DNA from: Fusobacterium ulcerans
Lineage (GTDB): Bacteria > Fusobacteriota > Fusobacteriia > Fusobacteriales > Fusobacteriaceae
Assembly: GCF_003019675.1 (NCBI RefSeq)
Contig: NZ_CP028105.1
Location: 186,001-250,000 of the forward strand
DNA: 64,000 bases
Direction: 5' to 3'
Positions 15,680 to 23,948 of the stretch are shown piece by piece. Position 1 is the first letter of the stretch; each line of letters begins with the position of its first letter. The notes beneath the pieces are model-generated. The model made no database searches. It was not told the origin of the DNA and saw nothing but the letters and a program-made list of their open reading frames with translations. The position numbers and the translations under genes are program-made.

Positions 15680-15692
15680 CGTACATTTTTTA

Positions 15693-16049
15693 TTAGAATA
15701 ATCCAGGGATATTAATTCCACCTGTTACTTTTCCCATTTCAGCTTCTGCTAATTCATCAGCTTGTCTCATAGCTTCTTTTACAGCTGAAAGAATAAGATC
15801 TTCAAGCATCTCTTTATCTTCAGCAGCTTCTTTAACTATTTCATCGCTTAATTTAACTTCTAATAGTTCTTTTTGTCCGTTAACTCTTACTGTAACAGCT
15901 CCTCCACCAACTGATGCTGTTAATTCTTTTTCTTTAAGCCCCTCTTGAACTACCATCATTTGTTGCTGCATAGATTGAGCTTGTTTTAATATATCCATTT
16001 GGTTTGAAGCTCCATTACCTGTTCTTCCACCCTTTAATTTTCTTACCAT
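15693..16049 (-). CDS. YbaB/EbfC-family nucleoid-associated protein
   Basis: A 118-residue protein with the family pattern: N-terminal helix rich in Met/Gln (DILKQAQSMQQQMMVVQEGL), the strands ELTASVGGGAVTVRVNGQKE, then a C-terminal helix (DLILSAVKEAMRQADELAEA). It binds DNA as a homodimer. Often it sits near dnaX and recR; here it is downstream of sppA. Its own promoter (TTGAAA-N18-TATAAT, 16087-16116) lies in the 68-bp gap. SD AGGAGG. Confidence 0.9.
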   Translation of the reverse strand: MVRKLKGGRTGNGASNQMDILKQAQSMQQQMMVVQEGLKEKELTASVGGGAVTVRVNGQKELLEVKLSDEIVKEAAEDKEMLEDLILSAVKEAMRQADELAEAEMGKVTGGINIPGLF

Positions 16050-16086
16050 TGTTTTTTCCTCCTAAAGTTTTTGTTCTTCACGATTG

Positions 16087-16116
16087 ATTATATCACAATA
16101 TCTCCTATTTTTTCAA
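16087..16116 (-). promoter_or_regulatory. ybaB promoter
   Basis: TTGAAA (16111-16116 complement), 18-bp spacer, TATAAT (16087-16092 complement), with TG one base before the -10. Confidence 0.6.
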
Positions 16117-16117
16117 C

Positions 16118-17872
16118 CTATAAGTTTATATCATAAGGAAAATAATATATAGGCTTAAAATAAAGCTCCTTATCTAAAATAAATGAATCATATTTTTCTA
16201 ACATTTTTACTGCTGGTACATATTTCTTTATAATAGAATCATAGTTTGGAGCATTTATTATCTCAACAGTATCATATTCTACTAATTTAAGATCATCTGC
16301 AAGCCCTTTTACAGTGTCTTCCAGTCCTCCTATTTCATCTACCAGTCCCAGCTCCAAAGCTTCTTCACCTAACCATACTTTACCTTGAGCTATTTTTTCT
16401 ACATGCTGTCTGTTAAGCTTTCTTCCAAAAGAAACAGTATCTATAAATTCATTATATACTTTTAAGTTTGAAGCATAAAGTTTATCTCTTTTATCTGCAT
16501 CAAAATCTTTTACCATAGAATAGATATCTGAGTATTCTCCTTTTTTTACTTCATCTACATTAATAGATACATTCCCAAGCATTTTCTTTATATTTGGAAT
16601 TATACTTACTACTCCTATTGAACCTGTAAGACTTTCTTTATCAGCATATATCTTTTCTCCAGAAGCTGCTAGGTAATATCCTCCAGAAGCTGCTACTCCT
16701 CCTATTGATACATATATAGGTTTTATTTTATTAGCTTCTATTATCTTATTGCTTATAATATTAGCTGACAGTGCTGATCCACCCGGTGAGTTTATTCTTA
16801 AAACTATTCCTTTTACACCATCATCTTTTAATGCTTTATTTATCTCTTCTATCAACACATTAGGAGTTGTATTTCCAGAAATTCCTCCTGAAGGGCTGTC
16901 CATATACATTGTTCCTTCTGCATATATTAAAGCTATCTTATCTTTTCTTTTATTAGTACTTGATCCTAATAGGCTGTTCTTTGATAAAAATGAATTATAG
17001 CTTTCAAAAGAAAGAAGTTTTCCCTCTCCAATTACTTGTTTAAGATTCTCATAATACATAAACTCATCTATTAGATTTAATTTTTTCATCTGATTTGGTT
17101 CTGATGCCATTAAATCACCATTCAGAATTTTTTCATTGATAAAATCATGATTAACTTTTCTTTCAACAGTTATATTATTTACAAAATTAGCATATTTCTT
17201 ATTATACATTCTTTCTATATTTTCTTTATATTCTTTTGATATATGCTCTTTTGTAAGATTCTCTCCATACGCTTTATAGTCTCCCACATGAATAACATTA
17301 AATTCTATTCCCATTCTGTCTGCCAGAAGTTTATAATACATAAGTTCTCCATAATACCCAGTTATATTTACAGGTGCACTCATTGCAGGTGGCATAAAGA
17401 TATGATCACTCTTTATAGCTAATGAATAATTTCTATTATCAGCCATTGTCATATAAGAATATACCTCTTTTTTATTTTTCTTTAAGCTGTCTAATTTTTT
17501 CCCTAGCTCTTCTACCTGAGCACTGTTAAGAGACAAATTATCAAGCTTCAATACTACACCTTTAATATTGCTGTCTCTTTCCAAATAATCAAAAGTTTTT
17601 AACATAGAAAAAAAGTTTGTATCCTGTCCTCTTAAGAACCCGGGTAAATTTTTTCCCTTTTCTTTGTATTCTTTTGATAAATCTACTTCTATATAACTTC
17701 CTTTTTCAATAACTACTTTATCTTTTTCCAATGTTGTTTTTGCAAAAAATGCCACGATTGAAAATATAACTACTAAAAATAAAAAAGCTTTTATGAAAAA
17801 AGAAAATATTTCTTTTATTACAAATAAAATCGTTCCCAAAATAAATTTCTTTAAAAAATTTAAAAATTTCAC
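16118..17872 (-). CDS. sppA: Signal peptide peptidase SppA, long (67K) type
   Basis: A 584-residue membrane serine protease that degrades cleaved signal peptides. It has an N-terminal membrane helix (about 10-45) and two tandem ClpP/crotonase-like domains. The catalytic serine lies in GGVAASGGYYLAAS of the C-terminal half, and the catalytic lysine is expected in the N-terminal half at VIHVGDYKAYGENL, the E. coli-type Lys/Ser dyad split between domains. Length agrees with the 67K class (about 590-620). A clear promoter is at 17913-17941. Confidence 0.92.
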   Translation of the reverse strand: MKFLNFLKKFILGTILFVIKEIFSFFIKAFLFLVVIFSIVAFFAKTTLEKDKVVIEKGSYIEVDLSKEYKEKGKNLPGFLRGQDTNFFSMLKTFDYLERDSNIKGVVLKLDNLSLNSAQVEELGKKLDSLKKNKKEVYSYMTMADNRNYSLAIKSDHIFMPPAMSAPVNITGYYGELMYYKLLADRMGIEFNVIHVGDYKAYGENLTKEHISKEYKENIERMYNKKYANFVNNITVERKVNHDFINEKILNGDLMASEPNQMKKLNLIDEFMYYENLKQVIGEGKLLSFESYNSFLSKNSLLGSSTNKRKDKIALIYAEGTMYMDSPSGGISGNTTPNVLIEEINKALKDDGVKGIVLRINSPGGSALSANIISNKIIEANKIKPIYVSIGGVAASGGYYLAASGEKIYADKESLTGSIGVVSIIPNIKKMLGNVSINVDEVKKGEYSDIYSMVKDFDADKRDKLYASNLKVYNEFIDTVSFGRKLNRQHVEKIAQGKVWLGEEALELGLVDEIGGLEDTVKGLADDLKLVEYDTVEIINAPNYDSIIKKYVPAVKMLEKYDSFILDKELYFKPIYYFPYDINL

Positions 17873-17912
17873 TATGCTGCACCTGCCTCTATAATTTATT
17901 CTTCATAGTTGT

Positions 17913-17941
17913 ATAATAACAGTTCCATACATTTGTGTCAA
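17913..17941 (-). promoter_or_regulatory. sppA promoter
   Basis: TTGACA (17936-17941 complement), 17-bp spacer, TATTAT (17913-17918 complement). Confidence 0.65.
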
Positions 17942-18357
17942 ACTTTATAATCTTTTTAAAATGATTTTTCATCAAATATAGAACTTTAAATTTTTTAAAA
18001 TAATATCTAAAAAATATAAAATTTAACTTTTTATTTCTTCTTATTAAAAACTATAAAATACCGCAATAAAAATTCAATTATTTTCACTGTTTAATAATTA
18101 AGCAGATTAATTTAAATATAAATGAAAAATATATATCCAAATAATTTTTTTTACTCTTATTTCTCATATTTATACCTATTAATATTAAGTTTTTTATTTT
18201 TTTATAAAATATTTTTAAAAATTTATTTTTCCCCTTTTTATTAATTTATACTATTTTTTTATTTCTTTAATATATTCTTTCCTATTAATTAAGTTCTTAT
18301 ATACTCCGTTTCTTTCAAGAATATATGAAATATATCATTTCCATAAGTAATATCAAA

Positions 18358-18386
18358 TTGATTTTAATATCATTTCCGTGTATAAT
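18358..18386 (+). promoter_or_regulatory. abgT promoter
   Basis: TTGATT (18358-18363), 17-bp spacer, TATAAT (18381-18386). Downstream lie two similar 15-mers, TGACTTTTGATTTCA (18399-18413) and TGATTTTTGATGTCA (18443-18457), possible operators or leader-RNA elements. Confidence 0.6.
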
Positions 18387-18490
18387 TTGTTCAGATAATG
18401 ACTTTTGATTTCAAATATACACAATTTGTTAAATATAAATAGTGATTTTTGATGTCATGACAGTCAAGAAAAAAGTTTAGGGAGGATTTT

Positions 18491-20044
18491 ATGAGTCAAA
18501 TGAAGCAAGAAAAAAAGGGCTTTTTCAATAAGTTCCTTGATTTCATTGAAGTTGGTGGAAATAAACTTCCACATCCAGTGACACTTTTCGTGTTATTCTG
18601 TTTAACTATTATCATAGTATCTGGAATTACTGAAAAAATGGGTGTGTCTGCTACTTACAATGCTTTAAACAAAAAAACAGGGAACTTTGAGCAAATAACA
18701 GTTACTGTTAAGTCTTTAACTAATGCTGCCGGTATAAGATATATTTTTAACTCTATGGTTAAAAACTTTACTGGGTTCGCTCCATTAGGTACAGTTCTTG
18801 TAGGTATTATAGGTATTGGAGTTTGTGAGGGAAGTGGACTTATGTCTTCTACTATCAAAAAAGTTGTTATGGGAACTCCAAGAAGAGCTATAACTGCTAT
18901 AGTTGTTTTTGCTGGAGTTATGTCTAATGTTGCATCTGATGCTGGATACGTTGTTCTTGTTCCATTGGGAGCAGTTATCTTCCTTTCATTCGGAAGACAT
19001 CCACTAGCTGGATTGGCTGCTGCATTTGCTGGAGTATCAGGAGGATTCTCTGCAAACCTTTTACTAGGAACTACTGACCCATTACTTGGTGGTATCACTA
19101 CAGAGGCTGCAAGACTTATCAGACCTGATTACTTTGTTGCTGCGACTGCTAACTACTACTTCATGTTTGTGTCTACATTTATCATCACTGCTTTAGGTAC
19201 TATTATTACTGAAAAAATAGTAGAGCCTAGACTTGGACCTTACCATGGTGATGTTGATCATGATATGAAAGAATTAACTGATCTTGAAAGAAAAGGATTA
19301 AGAGCTGCTGGGCTGGTTGTACTTGCTTATCTTGCAGTTATGTTATTCCTTACTTTACCAGCTAATGCTGTATTAAAAGTTGATGGAAGCTTAAAAGCTT
19401 GGACTTCTTCTGGACTTATTCCAGCAATGATGTTCTTCTTCTTACTTCCTGGATTAGCTTATGGATTTACTGCTAAAACTTTAAAAAGTGATAAAGATGT
19501 TGCTAAACTTATGGGTAAAGCTCTTGCTGGAATGGGTGGATACATGGCCCTTGCATTTACAGCTTCTCAGTTTATAGCATACTTTGGATATACAAATCTT
19601 GGAACTATCCTTGCTGTTAAAGGTGCTGACACTCTTAAATCAATAGGATTTACAGGATTGCCGTTAATTCTTGGTTTCGTTCTATTCACTGCATTTATCA
19701 ACCTATTTATGGGTTCTGCATCAGCTAAATGGGCAATCATGGCTCCAGTATTCGTTCCAATGCTTATGGAACTTAACTACTCGCCTGAATTTACTCAAGC
19801 TGCTTATAGAATTGGAGATTCATCTACAAATATCATTTCTCCATTGATGTCTTACTTTGCAATGATAGTTGCTTTCATGCAAAAATATGATAAAGATTCT
19901 GGTATGGGAACTCTTATTTCAATGATGCTTCCATTCTCAATCTGTTTCTTACTTGGATGGACTATACTTCTAGCTATCTGGTTTGCTTTCGGATTACCAA
20001 TTGGACCAGGAGTATTTATCGAATTCAGTAAAATGTTAGGATAA
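18491..20044 (+). CDS. AbgT-family transporter
   Basis: A 517-residue inner-membrane protein with about eleven to thirteen hydrophobic segments. Family hallmarks are visible: VGGNKLPHPVTLFVLFCLTI at the N-terminus, the reentrant-type segment VMSNVASDAGYVVLVPLGA, and the late block GSASAKWAIMAPVFVPMLME. E. coli AbgT imports p-aminobenzoyl-glutamate; homologues such as MtrF export antibiotics. SD GGGAGG. Single-gene unit with a strong terminator. Confidence 0.92.
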   Translation: MSQMKQEKKGFFNKFLDFIEVGGNKLPHPVTLFVLFCLTIIIVSGITEKMGVSATYNALNKKTGNFEQITVTVKSLTNAAGIRYIFNSMVKNFTGFAPLGTVLVGIIGIGVCEGSGLMSSTIKKVVMGTPRRAITAIVVFAGVMSNVASDAGYVVLVPLGAVIFLSFGRHPLAGLAAAFAGVSGGFSANLLLGTTDPLLGGITTEAARLIRPDYFVAATANYYFMFVSTFIITALGTIITEKIVEPRLGPYHGDVDHDMKELTDLERKGLRAAGLVVLAYLAVMLFLTLPANAVLKVDGSLKAWTSSGLIPAMMFFFLLPGLAYGFTAKTLKSDKDVAKLMGKALAGMGGYMALAFTASQFIAYFGYTNLGTILAVKGADTLKSIGFTGLPLILGFVLFTAFINLFMGSASAKWAIMAPVFVPMLMELNYSPEFTQAAYRIGDSSTNIISPLMSYFAMIVAFMQKYDKDSGMGTLISMMLPFSICFLLGWTILLAIWFAFGLPIGPGVFIEFSKMLG

Positions 20045-20057
20045 TCTAATAAAAACT

Positions 20058-20092
20058 AAAGAGCCTGATTTTAATTATCAGGTTCTTTTTTT
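20058..20092 (+). terminator. Terminator of the AbgT-type gene
   Basis: Stem AAAGAGCCTGA (20058-20068) / TCAGGTTCTTT (20078-20088, one G-U pair) with a T run. Confidence 0.85.
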
Positions 20093-20161
20093 ATTTCTCT
20101 TTTTATTTTAAAAAAAATATATTATAATGTATCTTAACAAATAAAAAAATAGGAGGAAAAA

Positions 20162-21046
20162 ATGAATTATCTTGGGGAACTCTATGCTTTAATAACGGCT
20201 TTTGGTTGGACATTCAGCTCTATATTTTTTGAAGCAGCTTCTAAAAAAGCTGACAGTATAACAGTTAATGTAATCAGACTTATTATGGGAATAATTATGT
20301 TGGGGTCAGCTACATTCCTCTCAAGAGGAGTATTTTTCCCTACTGATTCCACATTGCACAACTGGACTTTCCTGAGTATTTCTGGAATAATTGGATTGTT
20401 TCTTGGAGATATGTTTCTCTATGAATCTTATATTCTCATAGGAGCAAGAATATGTATGCTCTTTATGACTATGACTTCTCTTATTGTAGGTTTATTTGGA
20501 TTTTTATTTCTTGGTGAATCTCTTACACTTGTTCAGACAATAGCTATGTTTATCACATGCTCTGGAGTCCTTATGGTAGTCTTAAAACCCAAAAGTGAAA
20601 ATCCAGAGGATAAGAAGCTCTCTCCTAAAGGAATAGCCTTTATTACAACCGCAGTTATCTTAGAAGCTCTTGGTAATATTTTTACAAAGATAGGAGCAAA
20701 GGGATATGATCCAAGTTCATCTACACAGATCAGAATGATTTGTGCTATGGGGGTATTTCTGTTTTATCTTACATTTAAAAAGAAATGGGGAAAAATATTT
20801 ATCTCTTTTACTGACAAAAAACTTTTAGGACTTATTCTGCTTGGAACTGTTACTGCTACTGTTGGTATTACTTTTCTGATTTCTGCCTTTAATTTAATAA
20901 ATGCAGGAGTTGCTTCAACTTTTTCATCTATTAGTCCAATTATAGTAATTCCAATATCTATAATTGTTTTTAAGGAAAAAGTTAAGATTAGAGAGATAGC
21001 TGGTGCTTTTGTTTCTGTTATTGGTATTGCTTTATTTTTTCTATAA
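20162..21046 (+). CDS. DMT-family (EamA) transporter
   Basis: A 294-residue membrane protein with ten predicted helices in two EamA repeats (about 5-140 and 155-290). The second repeat ends in SPIIVIPISIIVFKEKVKIR and GAFVSVIGIALFFL, the typical EamA end. It is probably an exporter of metabolites or amino acids; the substrate is unknown. AGGAGG precedes the start. An ACT-domain gene follows after 9 bp, so the two are co-transcribed. Confidence 0.88.
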   Translation: MNYLGELYALITAFGWTFSSIFFEAASKKADSITVNVIRLIMGIIMLGSATFLSRGVFFPTDSTLHNWTFLSISGIIGLFLGDMFLYESYILIGARICMLFMTMTSLIVGLFGFLFLGESLTLVQTIAMFITCSGVLMVVLKPKSENPEDKKLSPKGIAFITTAVILEALGNIFTKIGAKGYDPSSSTQIRMICAMGVFLFYLTFKKKWGKIFISFTDKKLLGLILLGTVTATVGITFLISAFNLINAGVASTFSSISPIIVIPISIIVFKEKVKIREIAGAFVSVIGIALFFL

Positions 21047-21055
21047 GGAGGTTTT

Positions 21056-21421
21056 ATGAATTTAAGAATTTTATCTACTGACTTTTCTATCTGCAAAATA
21101 AAGAATCTTAAAGATGTAAACTTTGAAGATGAATTTGTTTTTATTGGAAAAACTGATGAGGAAATTTCATTAGTGTGTTCTGAAAAATATGTCCCACAGG
21201 AATATATTGAATGTGACAATGGATGGAAAGGATTTAGAATAGAAGGAGTTTTAGACTTTTCATTAGTTGGTATTCTTGCTAAGATATCTGGTATTCTTGC
21301 TGAAAACGAAATAAGTATATTTGCTGTTTCTACATATAATACAGATTATATCCTTTTAAAAGCTGATAAATTTGATAAAGCAGTGGAAATCCTAAAAAAA
21401 GCTGATTATATTTTTAAATAA
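21056..21421 (+). CDS. Small ACT-domain protein
   Basis: A 121-residue protein. The C-terminal part (about 60-121: FRIEGVLDFSLVGILAKISG to ISIFAVSTYNTDYILLKADK) is an ACT domain of the aspartate-kinase-like ACT_7 kind; the N-terminal half is a related beta-alpha unit. Such free-standing proteins are thought to sense amino acids. Coupling with the EamA exporter, 9 bp upstream, suggests it may sense the exported amino acid; that is inference. SD AAGGAGG. Confidence 0.8.
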   Translation: MNLRILSTDFSICKIKNLKDVNFEDEFVFIGKTDEEISLVCSEKYVPQEYIECDNGWKGFRIEGVLDFSLVGILAKISGILAENEISIFAVSTYNTDYILLKADKFDKAVEILKKADYIFK

Positions 21422-21438
21422 AATTTCATAAATATACT

Positions 21439-21467
21439 TTGACTTTTATTATTAAATTTGATAAAAT
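21439..21467 (+). promoter_or_regulatory. Promoter of the CNNM/CBS gene
   Basis: TTGACT (21439-21444), 17-bp spacer, TAAAAT (21462-21467). Confidence 0.6.
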
Positions 21468-21506
21468 CCTCTTAATTTAAATCAATTATTTTAGGAGGAT
21501 TTTTTT

Positions 21507-22820
21507 ATGGACGAAACACCCGGTACGACCAATGTCATATCACAATTATTATTTCTTTTAATTTTAACTATTGCAAATGCTTTTTTTGCTGGTGCAGAAA
21601 TGGCTACAGTTTCTGTGAATAAAAACAAAATCAAAATGCTTGCTGAAAATGGAAATAAAAATGCTCAGCTTCTTCAGGAACTTTTAAAAGAACCTACAAA
21701 ATTTTTATCAACTATACAAGTAGCTATTACTCTTTCTGGATTCTTAGCAAGTGCTTCTGCTGCTACCAGTTTCTCTGCTCCTTTAGATATTCTTATGACA
21801 AAGTTAGGAATACCCTATGGAGAAACCATTGCAATTATCATAGTTACTGTTGTTCTATCATTTTTTACTCTGGTTTTTGGTGAGCTTGTGCCTAAACGTA
21901 TTGCATTGCAAAAGGCTGAGGCAATCAGTTTATTTACTGTAAAACCTGTTCTGTTTATTTCAAGACTTACTTCACCTTTTATTAAGCTTCTGTCTTTTTC
22001 TACTGGTCTTGTTCTTCAAGTTCTAGGAATGAAAGCTGAAAATCTCGAAGAAAATATTTCAAAAGAGGAAATAAAATCCATGGTGGAAGCTGGTCAAGCA
22101 AATGGTGTATTTAATGAAACTGAAAAAGAAATGATAAATTCTATATTTGAATTTGATGATATATTGGCTTCAGAAATAATGATTCCACGAACAGATGTTT
22201 ACTCTATTGACATTGATGCTTCTATTGGTGAGTATTTAGATGAATTATTAGAAACAAAGCATTCCAGAATACCTGTATTTGAAGGAGATATAGATAATAT
22301 CATAGGTGTTCTTTATATAAAAGATCTTATTTTAGAAGCTAGAAATAAAGGCTTTGAAAATGTAGACATTCGTTCTATACTTCGTAAACCTTACCTTGTC
22401 CCTGAAAGTAAAAATATAGATACACTGTTTAAAGAAATGCAGAAATCTAAAAAATATATCGCCATACTTATAGATGAATATGGAGGCTTCTCTGGAATAG
22501 TAACCATGGAAGATCTTGTGGAAGAAGTAATGGGAAATATTGATGATGAATATGATGATAATGAACCTAAACTTGAAAAGATAGATAATCATATTTATTT
22601 AGTTGATGGACTTTATCCTGTTGATGAACTTATAGATATCCTGAATATTGATATTGTTTCTAAAAACCACAATACAATCTCAGGGTATTTGATAGACACT
22701 TTAGGAGAAATTCCTGATAATTCTTATCTTGACAAAGAAATAAAAATAAATAATACTATATTTAAAATAAAGAGTATTAAAGAAAATAGAATAGACAAAA
22801 TTGAGCTTATTCTAAAATAG
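21507..22820 (+). CDS. CNNM/CorC-type membrane protein with CBS pair (UPF0053, HlyC/CorC family)
   Basis: A 437-residue protein. An N-terminal DUF21/CNNM membrane domain (about 10-190) contains NAFFAGAEMATVSVNKNKIK and ALTLSGFLA-like segments. It is followed by two CBS motifs (about 210-345; MIPRTDVYSIDIDAS and VTMEDLVEEVMGNIDDEYDD) and a C-terminal CorC_HlyC transporter-associated domain. Related proteins are Mg2+/Na+ exchangers or cobalt/magnesium resistance factors. The older hemolysin name is probably misleading. SD AGGAGG. Confidence 0.9.
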   Translation: MDETPGTTNVISQLLFLLILTIANAFFAGAEMATVSVNKNKIKMLAENGNKNAQLLQELLKEPTKFLSTIQVAITLSGFLASASAATSFSAPLDILMTKLGIPYGETIAIIIVTVVLSFFTLVFGELVPKRIALQKAEAISLFTVKPVLFISRLTSPFIKLLSFSTGLVLQVLGMKAENLEENISKEEIKSMVEAGQANGVFNETEKEMINSIFEFDDILASEIMIPRTDVYSIDIDASIGEYLDELLETKHSRIPVFEGDIDNIIGVLYIKDLILEARNKGFENVDIRSILRKPYLVPESKNIDTLFKEMQKSKKYIAILIDEYGGFSGIVTMEDLVEEVMGNIDDEYDDNEPKLEKIDNHIYLVDGLYPVDELIDILNIDIVSKNHNTISGYLIDTLGEIPDNSYLDKEIKINNTIFKIKSIKENRIDKIELILK

Positions 22821-22839
22821 ATTTTTAATGGGAGAAAAA

Positions 22840-23763
22840 ATGAAAAAAGCACTTTTATTTGGTATTGGAGCATCTTTTTTCTTTTCCTTTACATTTGTTC
22901 TCAATAGACAGATGAATATTGGAGGAGGAAACTGGTATTGGAGTTCATCTTTAAGATATCTCTTTATGCTTCCTATTTTATTTTGTATAGTAGCAACAAA
23001 AAAACAATTATCCCCAGTTATTGAAGATATCAAAAAAAATCCTGTTTCATGGTTTATATGGAGCACTGTAGGTTTTGGATTCTTTTATGCTCCTTTAAGT
23101 TTTGCTTCAGCATATGGAGCTTCATGGCTGGTAGCAGGAACATGGCAGCTGACTATTATTGCTGGTGCTCTTATGTCTCCATTTTTTTACACAATAGTTG
23201 ACGGGGAAAAAATAAGAAGCCATATTCCAAAAAAGTTTCTGCTTGTTTCTCTTGTTATTTTGACTGGTATATTTCTTATGCTTTCTGAAGAAGCTAAAAA
23301 AATATCTATCATTGATAGTCTTTTTGTAGTTGTTCCTGTTCTTTTTGCAGCATTTTCTTATCCACTGGGAAACCGTAAAATGATGGAATTATGCAGCAGC
23401 AGATTAAATACTCTTCAAAGGGTATTTGGAATGACATTATGCAGTATTCCATTCTGGATAATCATTGTAATATTTGGTTTTGTGCAGACAGGACCTCCAG
23501 GCCATAATCAGCTTATTCAATCTTTTATTGTTGCTGTCTCATCTGGAGTTATTGCCACAATAATGTTTTTCAAAGCTACTGATATGGTTAAGGGTGATAC
23601 TCACAAACTTGCTGTTGTAGAATCTACACAGGTTGGAGAGCTTATATTCACTCTTTTAGGAGGAGTTCTTGTTTTTCATGATACTATTCCTACCACACTA
23701 GGAATAGTTGGGATAATTTTAGTAGCTGTTGGAATGATGGTTAATAGCTTTATTCAGGAATAA
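22840..23763 (+). CDS. DMT-superfamily exporter (EmrE-type multidrug efflux family)
   Basis: A 307-residue protein with about ten membrane helices, arranged as two EamA-like halves; the first is KALLFGIGASFFFSFTFVLN. Gly- and Trp-rich loops (GGGNWYWSSSLRYLF, GASWLVAGTWQLT) fit the multidrug-efflux EmrE family. The frame also opens at ATG 22828, but the SD GGGAG lies inside those first codons, so ATG 22840 is preferred. It follows the CNNM gene by 19 bp. Substrate unknown. Confidence 0.85.
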   Translation: MKKALLFGIGASFFFSFTFVLNRQMNIGGGNWYWSSSLRYLFMLPILFCIVATKKQLSPVIEDIKKNPVSWFIWSTVGFGFFYAPLSFASAYGASWLVAGTWQLTIIAGALMSPFFYTIVDGEKIRSHIPKKFLLVSLVILTGIFLMLSEEAKKISIIDSLFVVVPVLFAAFSYPLGNRKMMELCSSRLNTLQRVFGMTLCSIPFWIIIVIFGFVQTGPPGHNQLIQSFIVAVSSGVIATIMFFKATDMVKGDTHKLAVVESTQVGELIFTLLGGVLVFHDTIPTTLGIVGIILVAVGMMVNSFIQE

Positions 23764-23770
23764 ATAAAAT

Positions 23771-23826
23771 AAAAGAGTGCCTCTTAAACAGGATTTATAT
23801 CTAATCTTTGAGACACTCTTTTTTAT
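23771..23826. terminator. Bidirectional terminator between convergent genes
   Basis: AAAAGAGTGCCTC (23771-23783) pairs with GAGACACTCTTTT (23810-23822); the one unmatched pair becomes G-U on the minus strand. T runs on both sides. Confidence 0.8.
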
Positions 23827-23948
23827 TATTCATATTTCTTCTATGGAGCAGATTCTTATTTAATTGAGATATTAATGCCATTTTTAATATCAACATCAAA
23901 TATTATAACTTTTATTTCCTATTCTGCTTCCTGTTTTATTCCTAAATT

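Larger units (their letters stand above)
17873..18490. other. 618-bp gene-free, very AT-rich region between sppA and abgT
   Basis: The left end holds the sppA promoter (17913-17941). About 17945-18350 is extremely AT-rich, with no ORF, hairpin with T-tail or RNA motif that I can see. The right end holds the abgT promoter and a direct-repeat leader (18358-18457). Confidence 0.5.
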
